64,000 bases of DNA from Bog-756 sp963745955 (GCA_963745955.1 CAVUZI010000003.1:85636-149635); one strand, 5' to 3'; shown: positions 25,417 through 34,524, counted from the stretch's first letter. Numbers and translations: made by a program. Notes: generated by a model not told the origin, from the letters alone.

Positions 25417-25556
25417 GCTGTAGGCGATAGGGAAGCTCTCCAGCTAACGGCTGCAGGCGATAATTAAGGCAATTCCGGCGACTCAAGATGCCGCCGGGAC
25501 ACCCCACGCGCGTTGGGATTCACGTCCGGGTGGCCGACCTTGTCAGACCGGCGGCC

Positions 25557-26762
25557 TCACGAAAGGCGTTCGACGATCATGGCCATCCCCTGGCCGCCCC
25601 CTACGCACATCGACTCGAGCCCGATCGTCTTGCCGGTGTCCTCGAGGGCGTTGAGCAACGTGGTCATGATGCGGGCACCGGTCTGTCCGAAGGGATGGCC
25701 GAGGGCGATGGCCCCACCCTTTACGTTCAACTTGTCGTAACTGATACCGAGCTCCTTGGCCGAGGGAACCACCTGCGCGGCGAACGCCTCGTTGATCTCG
25801 ACGAGATCGATGTCGTCGATGGTCATGCCCGCCCGGGTCAGGGTCTGCCGGATGGCGCCGATCGGCCCGAGTCCCATGATCTCGGGGTTGAGCCCGGTGA
25901 CCCCGCTGGCCACGATTCGGGCCAACGGGGTGATGCCGAGCTCGCGTGCCTTGGTGTCGCTCATCACGATGACGGCGGCGGCCCCGTCGTTGAGCGGGCA
26001 GGCGTTGCCGGCGGTGACGGTGCCGCCGTCCCGGAACACCGGTCGCAGGGCGGCCAGTCCCTCGAGGGTGGTGCCCGGCCGCGGACCGTCGTCCTTCGTC
26101 ACCACATTCCCGTTCGGGGTGGTCACCGGGATGATCTCCCGGTCGAAGAAGCCCGACTCCTGAGCGGCGACGGCCCGCGTCTGGGACTGGAGGGCGAACT
26201 CGTCCTGCTCCTCACGGCTTACCTTCTTGTACTCGGCCACGTTCTCCGCGGTCTGGCCCATGGCGATGTAGACATCGGGCAGGCCGGCCAGCGGCGTCCA
26301 CGGCTCGCCGGCGGCCGGGGTGCGCTCCACGGTGCGGGCCTCCGCCTCCGCGAACAGCTCGTTGTGCGGACCGGTGTCGGCGGCCCCGTGGGCATAGCGG
26401 CTGACGGTCTCCACGCCGGCGGCCACGAAAATGTCCCCCTCTCCGGCCCGGATGGCGTGGGCGGCCATGCGGATGGTCTGGAGGGAGGAGGAGCAGTAGC
26501 GGTTGACGGTGACCCCGGGCACGTCGGGCAGGCCGGCCAGCAGCGCGGCCACCCGACCTACGTTGTAGCCCGCCTCCCCGCCCGGTTGGCCCGAGCCCAT
26601 GATCACGTCCTCCACCGACTGCGGGTCGAGCTGGGGAACCTTGGCCAGGACCTCGCGGATCACCAGGGCGGCGAGGTCGTCGGGCCGGCAGTCGACCAGC
26701 GAGCCCTTGTTGGCGCGTCCGATCGGGGTACGGCCGGTGGCGACGATGACGGCTTCGGGCAT
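25557..26762 (-). CDS. Thiolase (acetyl-CoA C-acyltransferase)
   Basis: A 401-residue degradative thiolase. VNRYCSSSLQTIRMA carries the nucleophile C90, GGAIALGHPFGQTGAR the catalytic H356, and ESMCVGGGQGMAMI the C386. It cleaves beta-ketoacyl-CoA, releasing acetyl-CoA (or propionyl-CoA in sterol side-chain degradation). It is divergent from a FadE26/27-like pair, with a TetR-type palindrome and a KstR-like box between them, supporting a FadA5-type side-chain role. Confidence 0.9.
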   Translation of the reverse strand: MPEAVIVATGRTPIGRANKGSLVDCRPDDLAALVIREVLAKVPQLDPQSVEDVIMGSGQPGGEAGYNVGRVAALLAGLPDVPGVTVNRYCSSSLQTIRMAAHAIRAGEGDIFVAAGVETVSRYAHGAADTGPHNELFAEAEARTVERTPAAGEPWTPLAGLPDVYIAMGQTAENVAEYKKVSREEQDEFALQSQTRAVAAQESGFFDREIIPVTTPNGNVVTKDDGPRPGTTLEGLAALRPVFRDGGTVTAGNACPLNDGAAAVIVMSDTKARELGITPLARIVASGVTGLNPEIMGLGPIGAIRQTLTRAGMTIDDIDLVEINEAFAAQVVPSAKELGISYDKLNVKGGAIALGHPFGQTGARIMTTLLNALEDTGKTIGLESMCVGGGQGMAMIVERLS

Positions 26763-26820
26763 GTGGTGCTCCTCGGGACTCGGCGGCGGGGCCGCGCTGG
26801 CGGTTCGGGACTGGTCTGAA

Positions 26821-26836
26821 GTTACCGGGTGGTAAC
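26821..26836. promoter_or_regulatory. Palindrome GTTACC-N4-GGTAAC, TetR-type operator candidate
   Basis: The perfect 6-bp arms GTTACC and GGTAAC around gggt lie 59 bp upstream of the thiolase start, in the promoter region. Size and symmetry suit a TetR-family repressor. No regulator gene is nearby. Confidence 0.5.
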
Positions 26837-26954
26837 CCTAGCGGTGCCCGGCGCGGCGCATGTCCGGACATCCGTCGGGCAGGCTACTGGGCGCGACCGG
26901 GTCTGACCCGGTCGCAGACCTCCGACCGCCGGTGGCGCTCCGGCCCGAGGTGAA

Positions 26955-26968
26955 TGTAACGTGTTCTA
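26955..26968. promoter_or_regulatory. KstR-like operator
   Basis: TGTAACGTGTTCTA matches the published KstR consensus TnnAACnnGTTnnA at every fixed position. It lies about 150 bp upstream of the FadE26-like gene. KstR is the TetR-family repressor of cholesterol catabolism in mycobacteria and rhodococci. Confidence 0.6.
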
Positions 26969-27116
26969 GTCGTCCGATTCTCGCCGTTGGATCGCCGCGT
27001 GGCGTCGTCGGGGCGGTGCCCTGGGCTCTACAGTCAAAGGGGCCGGACCGTCCACGGGGCGGGCAGCCGGGGGAGGCCCTCCGGGCCGGAATCGCAGTCA
27101 CGAAGGGGAGGACCCA

Positions 27117-28292
27117 ATGGAGATCGGCTACACCGAGGAACAAGAGGCTCTCCGGGACCGCCTCCGCGAGTACTACGCCAACTTGCTCACCCCGGAGGTC
27201 GAGGCCCAGTTGGCCGACAGCCACGGGATCGGTCCCGACATGCGACGAGTGGTGAAGCAGATGGCCACGGACGGCTGGCTCGGCATCGGCTGGCCCACCG
27301 AGTACGGGGGCCAGGGCCGCTCTGCCATCGAGCAGTACATCTTCTTCGACGAGTCCATGCGCGCCGGGGCGCCGGTCCCCATGCTGACCATCAACACGGT
27401 GGGGCCGACCATCATGCAGTTCGGGAGTCCGGAGCAGAAGGAGTTCTTCCTCCCGAAGATCCTCGCCGGTGACATCCACTTCTGCATCGGGTACACCGAA
27501 CCGGAGTCGGGCACCGATCTGGCCTCGCTGCAGACCCGTGCCGTCCGCGACGGCGACGAGTACATCATCAACGGCCAGAAGATCTACACGTCCCTGGCCG
27601 GGGGGGCCGACTACATCTGGTTGGCCACCCGCACCGACCCGGAGGTCGCCAAGCACAAGGGCATCTCGCTGTTCATCGTGCCCATGGACACGCCCGGCAT
27701 CAAGGTGGTGCCCATGCACCTGCTCGGCGACCACAACATCAACTACACGTTCTACGAGGACGTGAGGGTCCCGGCCACGAGCCTGGTCGGCGGCGAGAAC
27801 AACGGATGGTCGCTCATCACCAACCAGCTCAACCACGAGCGGGTCACCCTGTGCTCGGCCGGGATCATCGAGCGGGCCGTCACCGATGTGACGGCGTGGG
27901 CCCAGAACACCAAGCTGGCCGACGGGCGACGGGTGATCGACCAGGAGTGGGTGCAGGTGCACCTGGCCCGCATCAATGCCCGCCTGGAGTTCCTCAAGCT
28001 CATCAACTGGAAGGTGGCCTGGACGGCGACCCAGGGCCACCTCGACGTGGCCGACGCCTCGACCACCAAGGTGTTCGGCACCGAGTTCTACATGGAGGCC
28101 TTCAAGCTGATGATGGAGGTGGTGGGCCAGGCCGGCTACCTCACTCGGGGAAGCCCCGAGGCGGTCCTGGCCGGGCGGCTCGAGATGTACGCCCGCAGCC
28201 TGGTCATCCTCACCTTCGGCGGTGGGACCAATGAGATCCAGCGCGACCTGATCGCCATCTTCGGTCTCGGTCTGCCCCGTTCGCTCCGATAG
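27117..28292 (+). CDS. Acyl-CoA dehydrogenase, FadE26-like subunit
   Basis: A 391-residue acyl-CoA dehydrogenase. GWPTEYGGQGRSAIEQYIFFDE, IHFCIGYTEPESGTDLASLQTRAVRDGDEYI, KIYTSLAGGADYIWLATRT and LVILTFGGGTNEIQRDLIA follow the pattern of mycobacterial FadE26. In M. tuberculosis FadE26 (ChsE4) pairs with FadE27 (ChsE5) to dehydrogenate the cholesterol side-chain CoA ester as a heterotetramer. The following gene is FadE27-like, so a two-subunit enzyme is inferred. A short tandem duplication sits at its stop. Confidence 0.88.
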   Translation: MEIGYTEEQEALRDRLREYYANLLTPEVEAQLADSHGIGPDMRRVVKQMATDGWLGIGWPTEYGGQGRSAIEQYIFFDESMRAGAPVPMLTINTVGPTIMQFGSPEQKEFFLPKILAGDIHFCIGYTEPESGTDLASLQTRAVRDGDEYIINGQKIYTSLAGGADYIWLATRTDPEVAKHKGISLFIVPMDTPGIKVVPMHLLGDHNINYTFYEDVRVPATSLVGGENNGWSLITNQLNHERVTLCSAGIIERAVTDVTAWAQNTKLADGRRVIDQEWVQVHLARINARLEFLKLINWKVAWTATQGHLDVADASTTKVFGTEFYMEAFKLMMEVVGQAGYLTRGSPEAVLAGRLEMYARSLVILTFGGGTNEIQRDLIAIFGLGLPRSLR

Positions 28293-28311
28293 AACTGTCG
28301 CTCCGATAGAA
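28281..28311. repeat. Tandem duplication of the gene end (tcgctccgatagaa)
   Basis: The 14-bp string tcgctccgatagaa occurs at 28281 and 28298 (17-bp period). The first copy contains the TAG stop of the FadE26-like gene, so the last codons and stop are duplicated downstream. Confidence 0.85.
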
Positions 28312-28325
28312 GAGGTAGGACAACC

Positions 28326-29453
28326 ATGGACTTCTCCTTCAGCGAAGAACAAGAGGCCGTCCGGGAGCTGGCCGGCCGGATCTTCACCGACCTGGCCACG
28401 CACGAGCGGTTGCGTGAGATCGAGTCCGAGCCCGACGGCGATCGGTTCGACGGCAAGATCTGGGCCGAGCTGGCCGCCGCCGGCCTGCTCGGCATCGCCC
28501 TCCCCGAGGAGGTGGGGGGCGCCGGTCTGGGGTTCGTCGAGACGTGCCTCGTGGTCGAGGCGGCCGGCCACAGCGCGGCCTACGTTCCGGTCATCGAGAC
28601 GTTGGCCGCGGCGGCCCCGGCGATTGCCCGCTTCGGCACCGAGGCCCAGCGCCGGAAGTGGCTACCCGGCGTCGTGAGCGGTGACACCGTGCTCACCACG
28701 GCTCTGGTGGAGCTGGGCGGCAGCCCGGGCTCCCCGTCGGTGGTCGCCGAGCGAGTCGGCGAGGGCTGGACACTCTCGGGGTCCAAGTCGTGTGTCCCCT
28801 CGGGCACGGTCGCCCACGCGGTGCTGGTGACCGCCCGGGTGGACCCCGGCTCCGTCGCCGTGTTCATCGTGGACCCGTCGGCGGCCGGCGTCACCCGCGA
28901 ACGCCAGGACGCCAACACCGGCCAGCCGGAAGCGGTGCTCACCCTGGCCGGCACGCCGGTCGGCCCCGACGCGTTGTTGGGATCGGTCGAAGAAGGCTCC
29001 TCGATCATCGAGTGGCTGGTCCAGCGGACCACCGCCGCCGTGGCCGTGGCCCAGGCCGGTGCGGCCTCGGCTGCGCTCGCCCTGGTGGCGGAGTACACCA
29101 AGTCGAGGGAGCAGTTCGGCAAGCCGATCGCCACCTTCCAGGCGGTCGGCCAACGCGCCGCCGACGCCTACGTCGACACCGAGGCCATCCGCCTCACCGC
29201 GTGGCAGGCGGCCTGGCGGATCGCCGAAGGGCTGCCCGCCGACAAGGAGGTGGCAATCGCCAAGTTCTGGGCCGCGGACGGGGGCCAGCGGGTGGTGCAC
29301 GCCGCCGTACACCTCCACGGCGGCGTGGGGGTCGATCGTGACTACCCGCTGCACCGGTACTTCCTGATGACCAAGCACCTCGAGCTGACCCTGGGCGGTG
29401 CCACCGAGCAGCTGCTCCAGCTCGGGGCCATCCTGGCCTCCGAGCCGGTCTGA
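28326..29453 (+). CDS. Acyl-CoA dehydrogenase, FadE27-like subunit
   Basis: A 375-residue member of the same family, shorter and more divergent, like FadE27. MDFSFSEEQEAVRELAGRIF opens it; SREQFGKPIATFQAVGQRAADAYVD and HLHGGVGVDRDYPLHRYF are conserved C-terminal segments, and ELTLGGATEQLLQLG closes it. In the mycobacterial heterotetramers only one subunit type carries the catalytic base, and this half usually provides FAD contacts. Its immediate position behind the FadE26-like gene supports a complex. Confidence 0.87.
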   Translation: MDFSFSEEQEAVRELAGRIFTDLATHERLREIESEPDGDRFDGKIWAELAAAGLLGIALPEEVGGAGLGFVETCLVVEAAGHSAAYVPVIETLAAAAPAIARFGTEAQRRKWLPGVVSGDTVLTTALVELGGSPGSPSVVAERVGEGWTLSGSKSCVPSGTVAHAVLVTARVDPGSVAVFIVDPSAAGVTRERQDANTGQPEAVLTLAGTPVGPDALLGSVEEGSSIIEWLVQRTTAAVAVAQAGAASAALALVAEYTKSREQFGKPIATFQAVGQRAADAYVDTEAIRLTAWQAAWRIAEGLPADKEVAIAKFWAADGGQRVVHAAVHLHGGVGVDRDYPLHRYFLMTKHLELTLGGATEQLLQLGAILASEPV

Positions 29454-29475
29454 ACGGGGCGTTCCCGCCGTGGTG

Positions 29476-30568
29476 ATGGGACGACGGCCCGGGGTGGCCC
29501 GCTCGTCGTGGCCGATCACCACCACCGACCTCCTGGGCCTGGCCGGCCAGCTGTCGACGGCGATGGTCCGGGTTCCGTTCCGCAGGCCGTGGGCGGGGGA
29601 CGGCAACCTTCCCCACAACGTCGCCGTGGCCGTCACCCGGGAGACGCTCCGGTCGTTCATGGGGTACTCGTCCGCGCTCCCCATCGCCGAGTGGCGATCG
29701 GTCGAGGTCGTGCTGGACGACCTGTGTGCTGTGATCATGCCCCCCCTGGTGCGCTCGGTCGACATCGTGCAGCAGGCGGACACCGTGGCCGGCGTGCCCG
29801 GGATCTGGTATCGGCCGAGACACGGCGGATCCCGCGCCACCATGCTCTACCTCCACGGCGGTGGGTACGTCGGGACCTCGCCCCGCATGTACGGGTTGTT
29901 CGTCTCGTGGCTGTGCCGTCGTACCGGTTGCCAGATCTTCGTTGCCGATATCCGGTTGGCCCCGGAGTTCCCCTTCCCCGCCGACCTGGAGGACGCCGTG
30001 CTGGTCCTCGAGGCGCTGCTGGCCGGAGGGGTCGATCCCTCGCATCTGTTCGTCGCAGGGGACTCGAGCGGCGGGGGACTGGTCTCGTCCCTCATCTACT
30101 CGATGGTGGTCGACGCACCATCGGCCCATCGCCGGCGTGGTGCTGTTCTCACCGGAGCTCGACCTCGTCCTCGACGAACCGTCGATCACCGAGAATGCCG
30201 ATCGGGACATCCTGCCGTGGAACATCCCGACCTCCCCGTACCTGCACGGCCGCGAACCGGACGCCGGGTCGGTGTCCGCCGTGGACCAGGATGTGAGTGG
30301 ATGGCCGCCGACCTTCGTCTCCTACGGGGGCGACGAGATGTTCCGCGACTCCATCCGCCGGTTCGTGGCCCACCTGGACGCGGCCGGCGTGGACGTGGTC
30401 GCCTCCGAGGAACCCGGGATGTTCCATGTGTTCCCCATCCTCATGCCGTGGGCGGAGGCGAGCCGGCAGGTCTACCGGGCGGTGGGTGAGTTCGTCACCT
30501 CCCACCTCGGCGACCGTCCCGATCCCCCGGCCCCGTCCGCGCCCCATGCCGGGGAAGGACCACCGTGA
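29476..30568 (+). CDS. Alpha/beta hydrolase, hormone-sensitive-lipase type, with frameshift
   Basis: A carboxylesterase of the HSL (GDXG) family, about 363 residues. LYLHGGGYVGTS gives the oxyanion HGGG, VAGDSSGGGLVSSL the nucleophile serine, GGDEMFRDS the Asp, and GMFHVFPI the His. The segment up to VVDAPSA and the continuation PIAGVVLFSPELDLVLDEPS lie in different frames, with the switch near 30118-30128. The TGA overlaps the next gene's GTG. It probably hydrolyses a short-chain ester or lactone; the substrate is unknown. Confidence 0.8.
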
Positions 30569-31005
30569 CACTGTCGTTCTCCCATCTCGGCATCTGCGTC
30601 TCGGACCTGGAGCGGTCGCTGCGCTTCTACGGCGAAGGTCTGGGGTTCGAACAGGTGGCGTCGCATCGGGTCGGAGAGGAGTTCGGCGCCCTGATGGAGC
30701 TGGAGGGGGTTGCGGTGGAGTCGCGCATGTTGGCGCGCGACGGTGTCACCATCGAGCTCCTCGGCTATGTGTCGCCGGCGCACACCGGTGACGGCCGCCG
30801 CCGCCCGATGAACCAGCTGGGTCTGACCCACCTTTCCCTTCGGGTCGACGACGTGGACGACGTGGCGTCGGCCATCGAGAGGTTGGGGGGCACGGTCGTC
30901 CGAGACACCCGGACCACCTTCGATGTCTCGGGCCGCCGGCTCGACTTCCTCTACTGCACCGATCCGGACGGGGTGAGAATCGAGCTCATGCACCTGCCCG
31001 GGTGA
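30565..31005 (+). CDS. VOC family (glyoxalase/dioxygenase-fold) protein
   Basis: A 146-residue vicinal-oxygen-chelate protein. FSHLGICVSDLERSLRFYGEGLGFE and LGLTHLSLRVDDVDDVASAIERLGG are the two beta-alpha-beta-beta-beta modules; His in SHLG and THLS with Glu in VRIELMHLPG are candidate metal ligands. The GTG start lies inside the previous stop (GTGA). Activity (lyase, epimerase or dioxygenase) cannot be chosen from the sequence; methylmalonyl-CoA epimerase is one family option. Confidence 0.8.
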   Translation: MTLSFSHLGICVSDLERSLRFYGEGLGFEQVASHRVGEEFGALMELEGVAVESRMLARDGVTIELLGYVSPAHTGDGRRRPMNQLGLTHLSLRVDDVDDVASAIERLGGTVVRDTRTTFDVSGRRLDFLYCTDPDGVRIELMHLPG

Positions 31006-31067
31006 AGCCGCGCCCGCCCTGCGGGCTGGAGACGGGCCGCCCGCCGGGCTTCCGGTACGGTGGTGGC

Positions 31068-31418
31068 GTGCCAACCGACCCGGTCGCCATTGCCGACATC
31101 GAGCCCGACGAGGGCCGCCGACTCGTCGAGGGTGGCGCCGTTCTGCTCGACGTGCGCGAGGACGACGAGTGGGAGGCGGGGCACGCTCCTGATGCGGTCC
31201 ACCTGGCCATGGGGCTCGTCCCCGACCGGATCGACGAGATCCCCGACGATCGGACAATCGTCTGTGTGTGCCGGGTCGGGGGAAGGTCCGGCACGGTGGC
31301 CGCCGCCCTGGCCGGTGCGGGATTCGACGTGCGCAACGTCGCCGGTGGGATGCTGGCGTGGGAGGCGGCCGGCCTGCCTGTGGTCACCGACGGCGGCGGC
31401 GCCGGACGGATCATCTGA
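31068..31418 (+). CDS. Rhodanese-like domain protein
   Basis: A 116-residue single-domain rhodanese with a GTG start (VPTDPVAIADIEPDEG). LLDVREDDEWEAGHAPDAVHLAMG is CH2A, and IVCVCRVGGRSGTVAAALAGAGF holds the active-site cysteine in CRVGGR. It probably handles persulfide sulfur. It could also be a sulfur carrier partner, but no sulfur-transfer pathway genes are adjacent. Confidence 0.85.
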   Translation: MPTDPVAIADIEPDEGRRLVEGGAVLLDVREDDEWEAGHAPDAVHLAMGLVPDRIDEIPDDRTIVCVCRVGGRSGTVAAALAGAGFDVRNVAGGMLAWEAAGLPVVTDGGGAGRII

Positions 31419-31420
31419 GC

Positions 31421-31447
31421 GCCGACCTCGCCGACCTCGCCGACCTT
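31421..31447. repeat. Three tandem copies of gccgacctc after the rhodanese stop
   Basis: The 9-bp units begin two bases after the TGA stop and run up to the GTG start of the next gene; the last copy has ttt in place of c. Confidence 0.8.
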
Positions 31448-31449
31448 TC

Positions 31450-31767
31450 GTGACCGTCTACCTGGATGACTGGCGCCAACCGGCCCGGCTGGGTCCGGTG
31501 GAGGACCGCTGGTCCCATCTGGTGGCCGACAGCGACGAGGAGCTGCACGCCTTCGCGTCGCTGCTGGGCATGAGGCGGGAATGGTTCCAACACAAGGAGA
31601 GCCGACCGCACCAGTCCCACTACGACCTGCCCGAACGGTCCCGCCAACAGGCCCTGACCCTCGGCGCCGTTGCGGTGACCTGGCGTCAGCTCGGCCGGAT
31701 GATGCGCCAGCGCCGTTCGGAACCGCCGTCGGGTGACAACGGCCGCGCCGTGCCGGTGAACCGGTGA
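31450..31767 (+). CDS. DUF4031 family protein
   Basis: A 105-residue protein matching DUF4031: VTVYLDDWRQPARLG, RWSHLVADSDEELHAFASLLGMRREWFQ and HYDLPERSRQQALTLGAVAVTWRQLG. The family is common in actinobacteria and has no known activity; conserved Asp, His and Tyr residues suggest an enzyme. The GTG start follows directly on the tandem repeat. The 3' end runs into a different tandem repeat that supplies the stop. Confidence 0.8.
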   Translation: MTVYLDDWRQPARLGPVEDRWSHLVADSDEELHAFASLLGMRREWFQHKESRPHQSHYDLPERSRQQALTLGAVAVTWRQLGRMMRQRRSEPPSGDNGRAVPVNR

Positions 31768-31833
31768 ACCGGTGCTGGATCCGTGAACCGGTGAACCGGA
31801 CTGGATCCCGTGAACCGGTGAGCCGGTGAACCG
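31756..31833. repeat. Seven copies of gtgaaccg in a higher-order repeat
   Basis: gtgaaccg occurs at 31756, 31764, 31783, 31791, 31810 and 31826, with a variant gtgagccg at 31818. Pairs are separated by 11-bp spacers containing ctggatcc, giving a 27-bp higher-order unit. The array contains the DUF4031 stop at one end and the GTG start of the next gene at the other. Confidence 0.9.
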
Positions 31834-33320
31834 GTCCCGGCCGGTCAGGGTCGGAACGAATTCACTCGACCCACGGACGCCCGTGCTGGTCGGGGTGGGT
31901 TCGGCATCGGATGATGCCGAGGCCACCGAGCTGATGATCCGGGCGCTCGGAGCCGCCGGTTCCGATTCCGGTTCGAACCGGTTGCTGGCCCTCATCGACC
32001 GGGTGGCCGTGCCCCAGGGGAGCTGGACCTATCCCGATCCGGCCCGACTGGTGGCCGATGGCGTCGGAGCCCTGGCGGCCCGGAGCCACCTCGTGGAGCT
32101 GGGCATCCCCCAGCAGGCACTGATCAACGATGCGGTGCTCGCCATCGCGGCGGGAGAATCCGAGGTCGCCGCGGTGGTGGGCGGTGAGGCCAAGCGCTGG
32201 GCGCGGGACCTGGTCCGCGCCGGCAGGGAGGGGGTGGAGACCGCCCAGCCCGGGGTGGTGCCCGATGTGGTGCACCGCCGCGCCGGGCCACTGATGGAGC
32301 CGGTCGAGGTGGCCCACCGGCTGTGGGACCCCGTCCAGCAGTACGCCATGATCGACAACGCCCTCCGGGCCGCCGAGGGCCGCACCCTGACCGAGCACCG
32401 ATCGGAGATCGCCCGACTGTGGGAGGCCTTCAACCGGGTGGCACGCGGCAACCCCGAAGCGGCGTTCCCCGAGCCCGTGGACGCCCACTGGTTGGACACG
32501 CCGTCCCCGTCCAACCGCCCGCTGGCCTTTCCGTACAACAAGTGGCACTCCACCCAGTGGACGGTCAACCAGGCGGCCGCGCTTCTGCTGTGTTCGGTCG
32601 GAGCAGCTGTCTCCGCCGGAGTGCCGGCCGACCGCTGGGTGTTCCCCCTGGCCGCCGTCCAGTCCAGTCACGCCGTCTCCCTCCTGCGGAGGACGGAGCC
32701 GCACGCGTGGCCGGCCATGGGTGTGCTCGGGCGCGCCGTGGCCGGTCGTATCGGCCGGCCGATCCCCGAGGCAGAGGTCCTGGAGGTCTACAGCTGCTTT
32801 CCCGCCGCTGTCCGCGTCCAGCAGCGTGAGTTGGGGCTGCCGCTCGAAGCGGCCCCGACGGTCACCGGGGGGATGGCCTTTGCCGGAGGACCGTTCAACA
32901 ACTTCGTCCTGCAGGCGATGGTCGAGGTGGTGGCCCGGGTTCGTGCCGATCCCGGAGCCCTCGGCGTGGTCACCTCGGTCAGCGGTCTTCTGACCAAACC
33001 CGGCATCGGGGCGTGGTCGGCCCGACCCGACGGCCGGCCCCCGCTGGTGGCTGACCTGGCCGCCGAGAGCGAGGCGGCGACCGGTGTGATCGAAGTCCTC
33101 GAGACGCTCGAGGAGTATGCCGGCGACGCCACCGTGGTCACCTACACGGTGACCTTCGACGGGATGGAGCCCGACCCGCACGGTGGCCATCTGCCGGACG
33201 GTGGACGGAACCCGGTGCGTGGCCATGAGCGACGACGCGGCCCTGGCCGCCCAGGGCACCCTCGAGGAGCTGGTCGGGGCCAGGGTGCGGGTGGCCGGGG
33301 GTCGGTTCGACCTGGGGTGA
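31826..33320 (+). CDS. Thiolase-superfamily protein (acetyl-CoA acetyltransferase-like), with frameshift
   Basis: About 497 residues. SLDPRTPVLVGVGSASDD opens a thiolase-like N-terminal domain; SCFPAAVRVQQRELGLPL and GGMAFAGGPFNNFVLQAMVEVV are typical of the actinobacterial long thiolase-like group (Rv1867 type). The C-terminus holds an added small domain whose last part, RTVAICRTVDGTRCVAMSDD to GGRFDLG, is in another frame; removing one c near 33169-33172 joins them. The start is uncertain because the GTG lies in a tandem repeat. Classical catalytic Cys motifs are not evident, so the activity is unclear. Confidence 0.72.
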
Positions 33321-33365
33321 GCCGACCCGTGTCATGCCGGTCAGCCCAGCCGGTACGGTGAGTGC

Positions 33366-33795
33366 ATGGCTCTCTCGCTGGACGATGCGTTCGGGTTCGT
33401 CGACGGGCACAGCCGCGGGGTGCTCGTCACCTTGCGCCGCGACGGGCGACCTCAACTGTCCAACATCCTCTACTATCGCCGGCGCCGCCCGCTCGGTCCG
33501 GATCTCCGTCACCGACGACCGGGCCAAGACGAAGAACCTGCGCCGCGACCCGCGGGCGTCGCTGCACGTCACCCGCGACGACTTCTTCGCCTACGTGGTA
33601 TTGGAGGGGGAGGTGGCGCTCTCGCCGGTGGCCGCGGCCACCGGCGATGCCGTCGTCGGGGAGCTGGTCGAGATGTACCGGACGGCTCGCGGTGACCACC
33701 CGGATTGGGACGAGTTCCGGACCGAGATGGTGAAACAGTCGCGGCTTGTGGCCACCCTCACCGCCACCCGCGCCTATGGAATGCTCGGTAGCTGA
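33366..33795 (+). CDS. PPOX-class F420-dependent-type protein, with frameshift
   Basis: About 143 residues of split-barrel flavin/F420-binding fold. MALSLDDAFGFVDGHSRGVLVT and LRRDGRPQLSNILYY form the first strands; after a shift near 33472-33480 the other frame continues ARSVRISVTDDRAKTKNLRRDPRASLHVTRDDF, a strong PPOX signature, to the stop after AYGMLGS. It probably is an F420-binding reductase, as is common in actinobacteria. The cofactor cannot be assigned firmly. Confidence 0.8.
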
Positions 33796-33810
33796 GCCGG
33801 GGTCACCGGC

Positions 33811-34524
33811 TCAGCGCTCGCAGACCCCGTCCGAACAGCCCGGGTCGCCGACGCCCGGTCCCACCATGGACCCGGTGGAGGTCACGTGCGACTCCGACCA
33901 GGCCCGCTCCATGGCCCCGAGCAGCACGTCCGCCGGTTGCGCACCGGAGACGCCGTAGGCACCGTCGATCACGAAGAAGGGCACGCCGCCGACGCCGAGG
34001 GCGGCCGCGGTGGCTTCGTCCTCGCGCACCTCGGCGGCGAAGTCGTCACCGTGCAGGGTGGCCTCGACCTCGTCGGGGTCGAGGCCCACTTCAGCGGCCA
34101 GCTTGGTCAGCGTCGGAGGGTCGCCGATCGAGAGCCCTTCGGTGAAGTAGGCGGCGAACAGCCGCTCCTTCATGGCGTCGGCCAAGCCGTAGCGCGCCGC
34201 CAGGTGGATCAGCCGGTGGGCGTCGAAGGTATTGCCGGCCTGGACATCGTCGAGGTGGAACTCGAGGCCCACGTCCGCGGCCAGCCCGGTCATGCGCTCG
34301 TTGGCCGCCCGGGCCTGCTCTGCCGTCATGCCGTACTTGCGTTCGAGGATCCGACTCATGGGCAGGCCCACCAGGGTCGGGGAGGTGGGGTCCAGCTCGA
34401 AGCTCCGCCACACCACGTCCACCTGTCGGGCGTGCTCGAACCGGGACAGGGCATCCTCGAACTGCCGCTTGCCCACATAGCACCAGGGGCACACCACATC
34501 CGACCAGATCTCTACCTTCACCAC
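33811..34524 (-). CDS. DsbA family oxidoreductase (FrnE-like)
   Basis: A 237-residue thioredoxin-fold protein. EIWSDVVCPWCYVGKRQFE gives the active-site CPWC (C12, C15), the long helical insertion follows, and GVGGVPFFVIDGAYGVSGAQP contains the cis-proline loop. No signal peptide is present, so it is a cytosolic FrnE-type disulfide enzyme. The C-terminal tail ends CSDGVC and could add a second redox cysteine pair. Confidence 0.9.
   Translation of the reverse strand: MVKVEIWSDVVCPWCYVGKRQFEDALSRFEHARQVDVVWRSFELDPTSPTLVGLPMSRILERKYGMTAEQARAANERMTGLAADVGLEFHLDDVQAGNTFDAHRLIHLAARYGLADAMKERLFAAYFTEGLSIGDPPTLTKLAAEVGLDPDEVEATLHGDDFAAEVREDEATAAALGVGGVPFFVIDGAYGVSGAQPADVLLGAMERAWSESHVTSTGSMVGPGVGDPGCSDGVCER

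Larger units (their letters stand above)
23731..25474. repeat. Imperfect inverted repeat split by the IS element
   Basis: Left arm aattggcctaattatcggct (23731-23750 and on) and right arm ending gcgataattaaggcaatt (to 25474) are largely complementary over about 30 bp. With the IS and one target copy removed they form an AT-rich hairpin around gggaagctctccagc. The core cggctg(t/c)aggcgat also repeats directly. It could be a terminator or REP-like target that the IS entered. Confidence 0.55.
26763..27116. other. Divergent regulatory region, no gene
   Basis: This 354-bp region separates the thiolase and the acyl-CoA dehydrogenase pair. I find no convincing gene in it. Two operator-like palindromes are listed separately; the remainder is GC-rich with a weak GGGGAGG ribosome site just before 27117. 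Confidence 0.7.
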
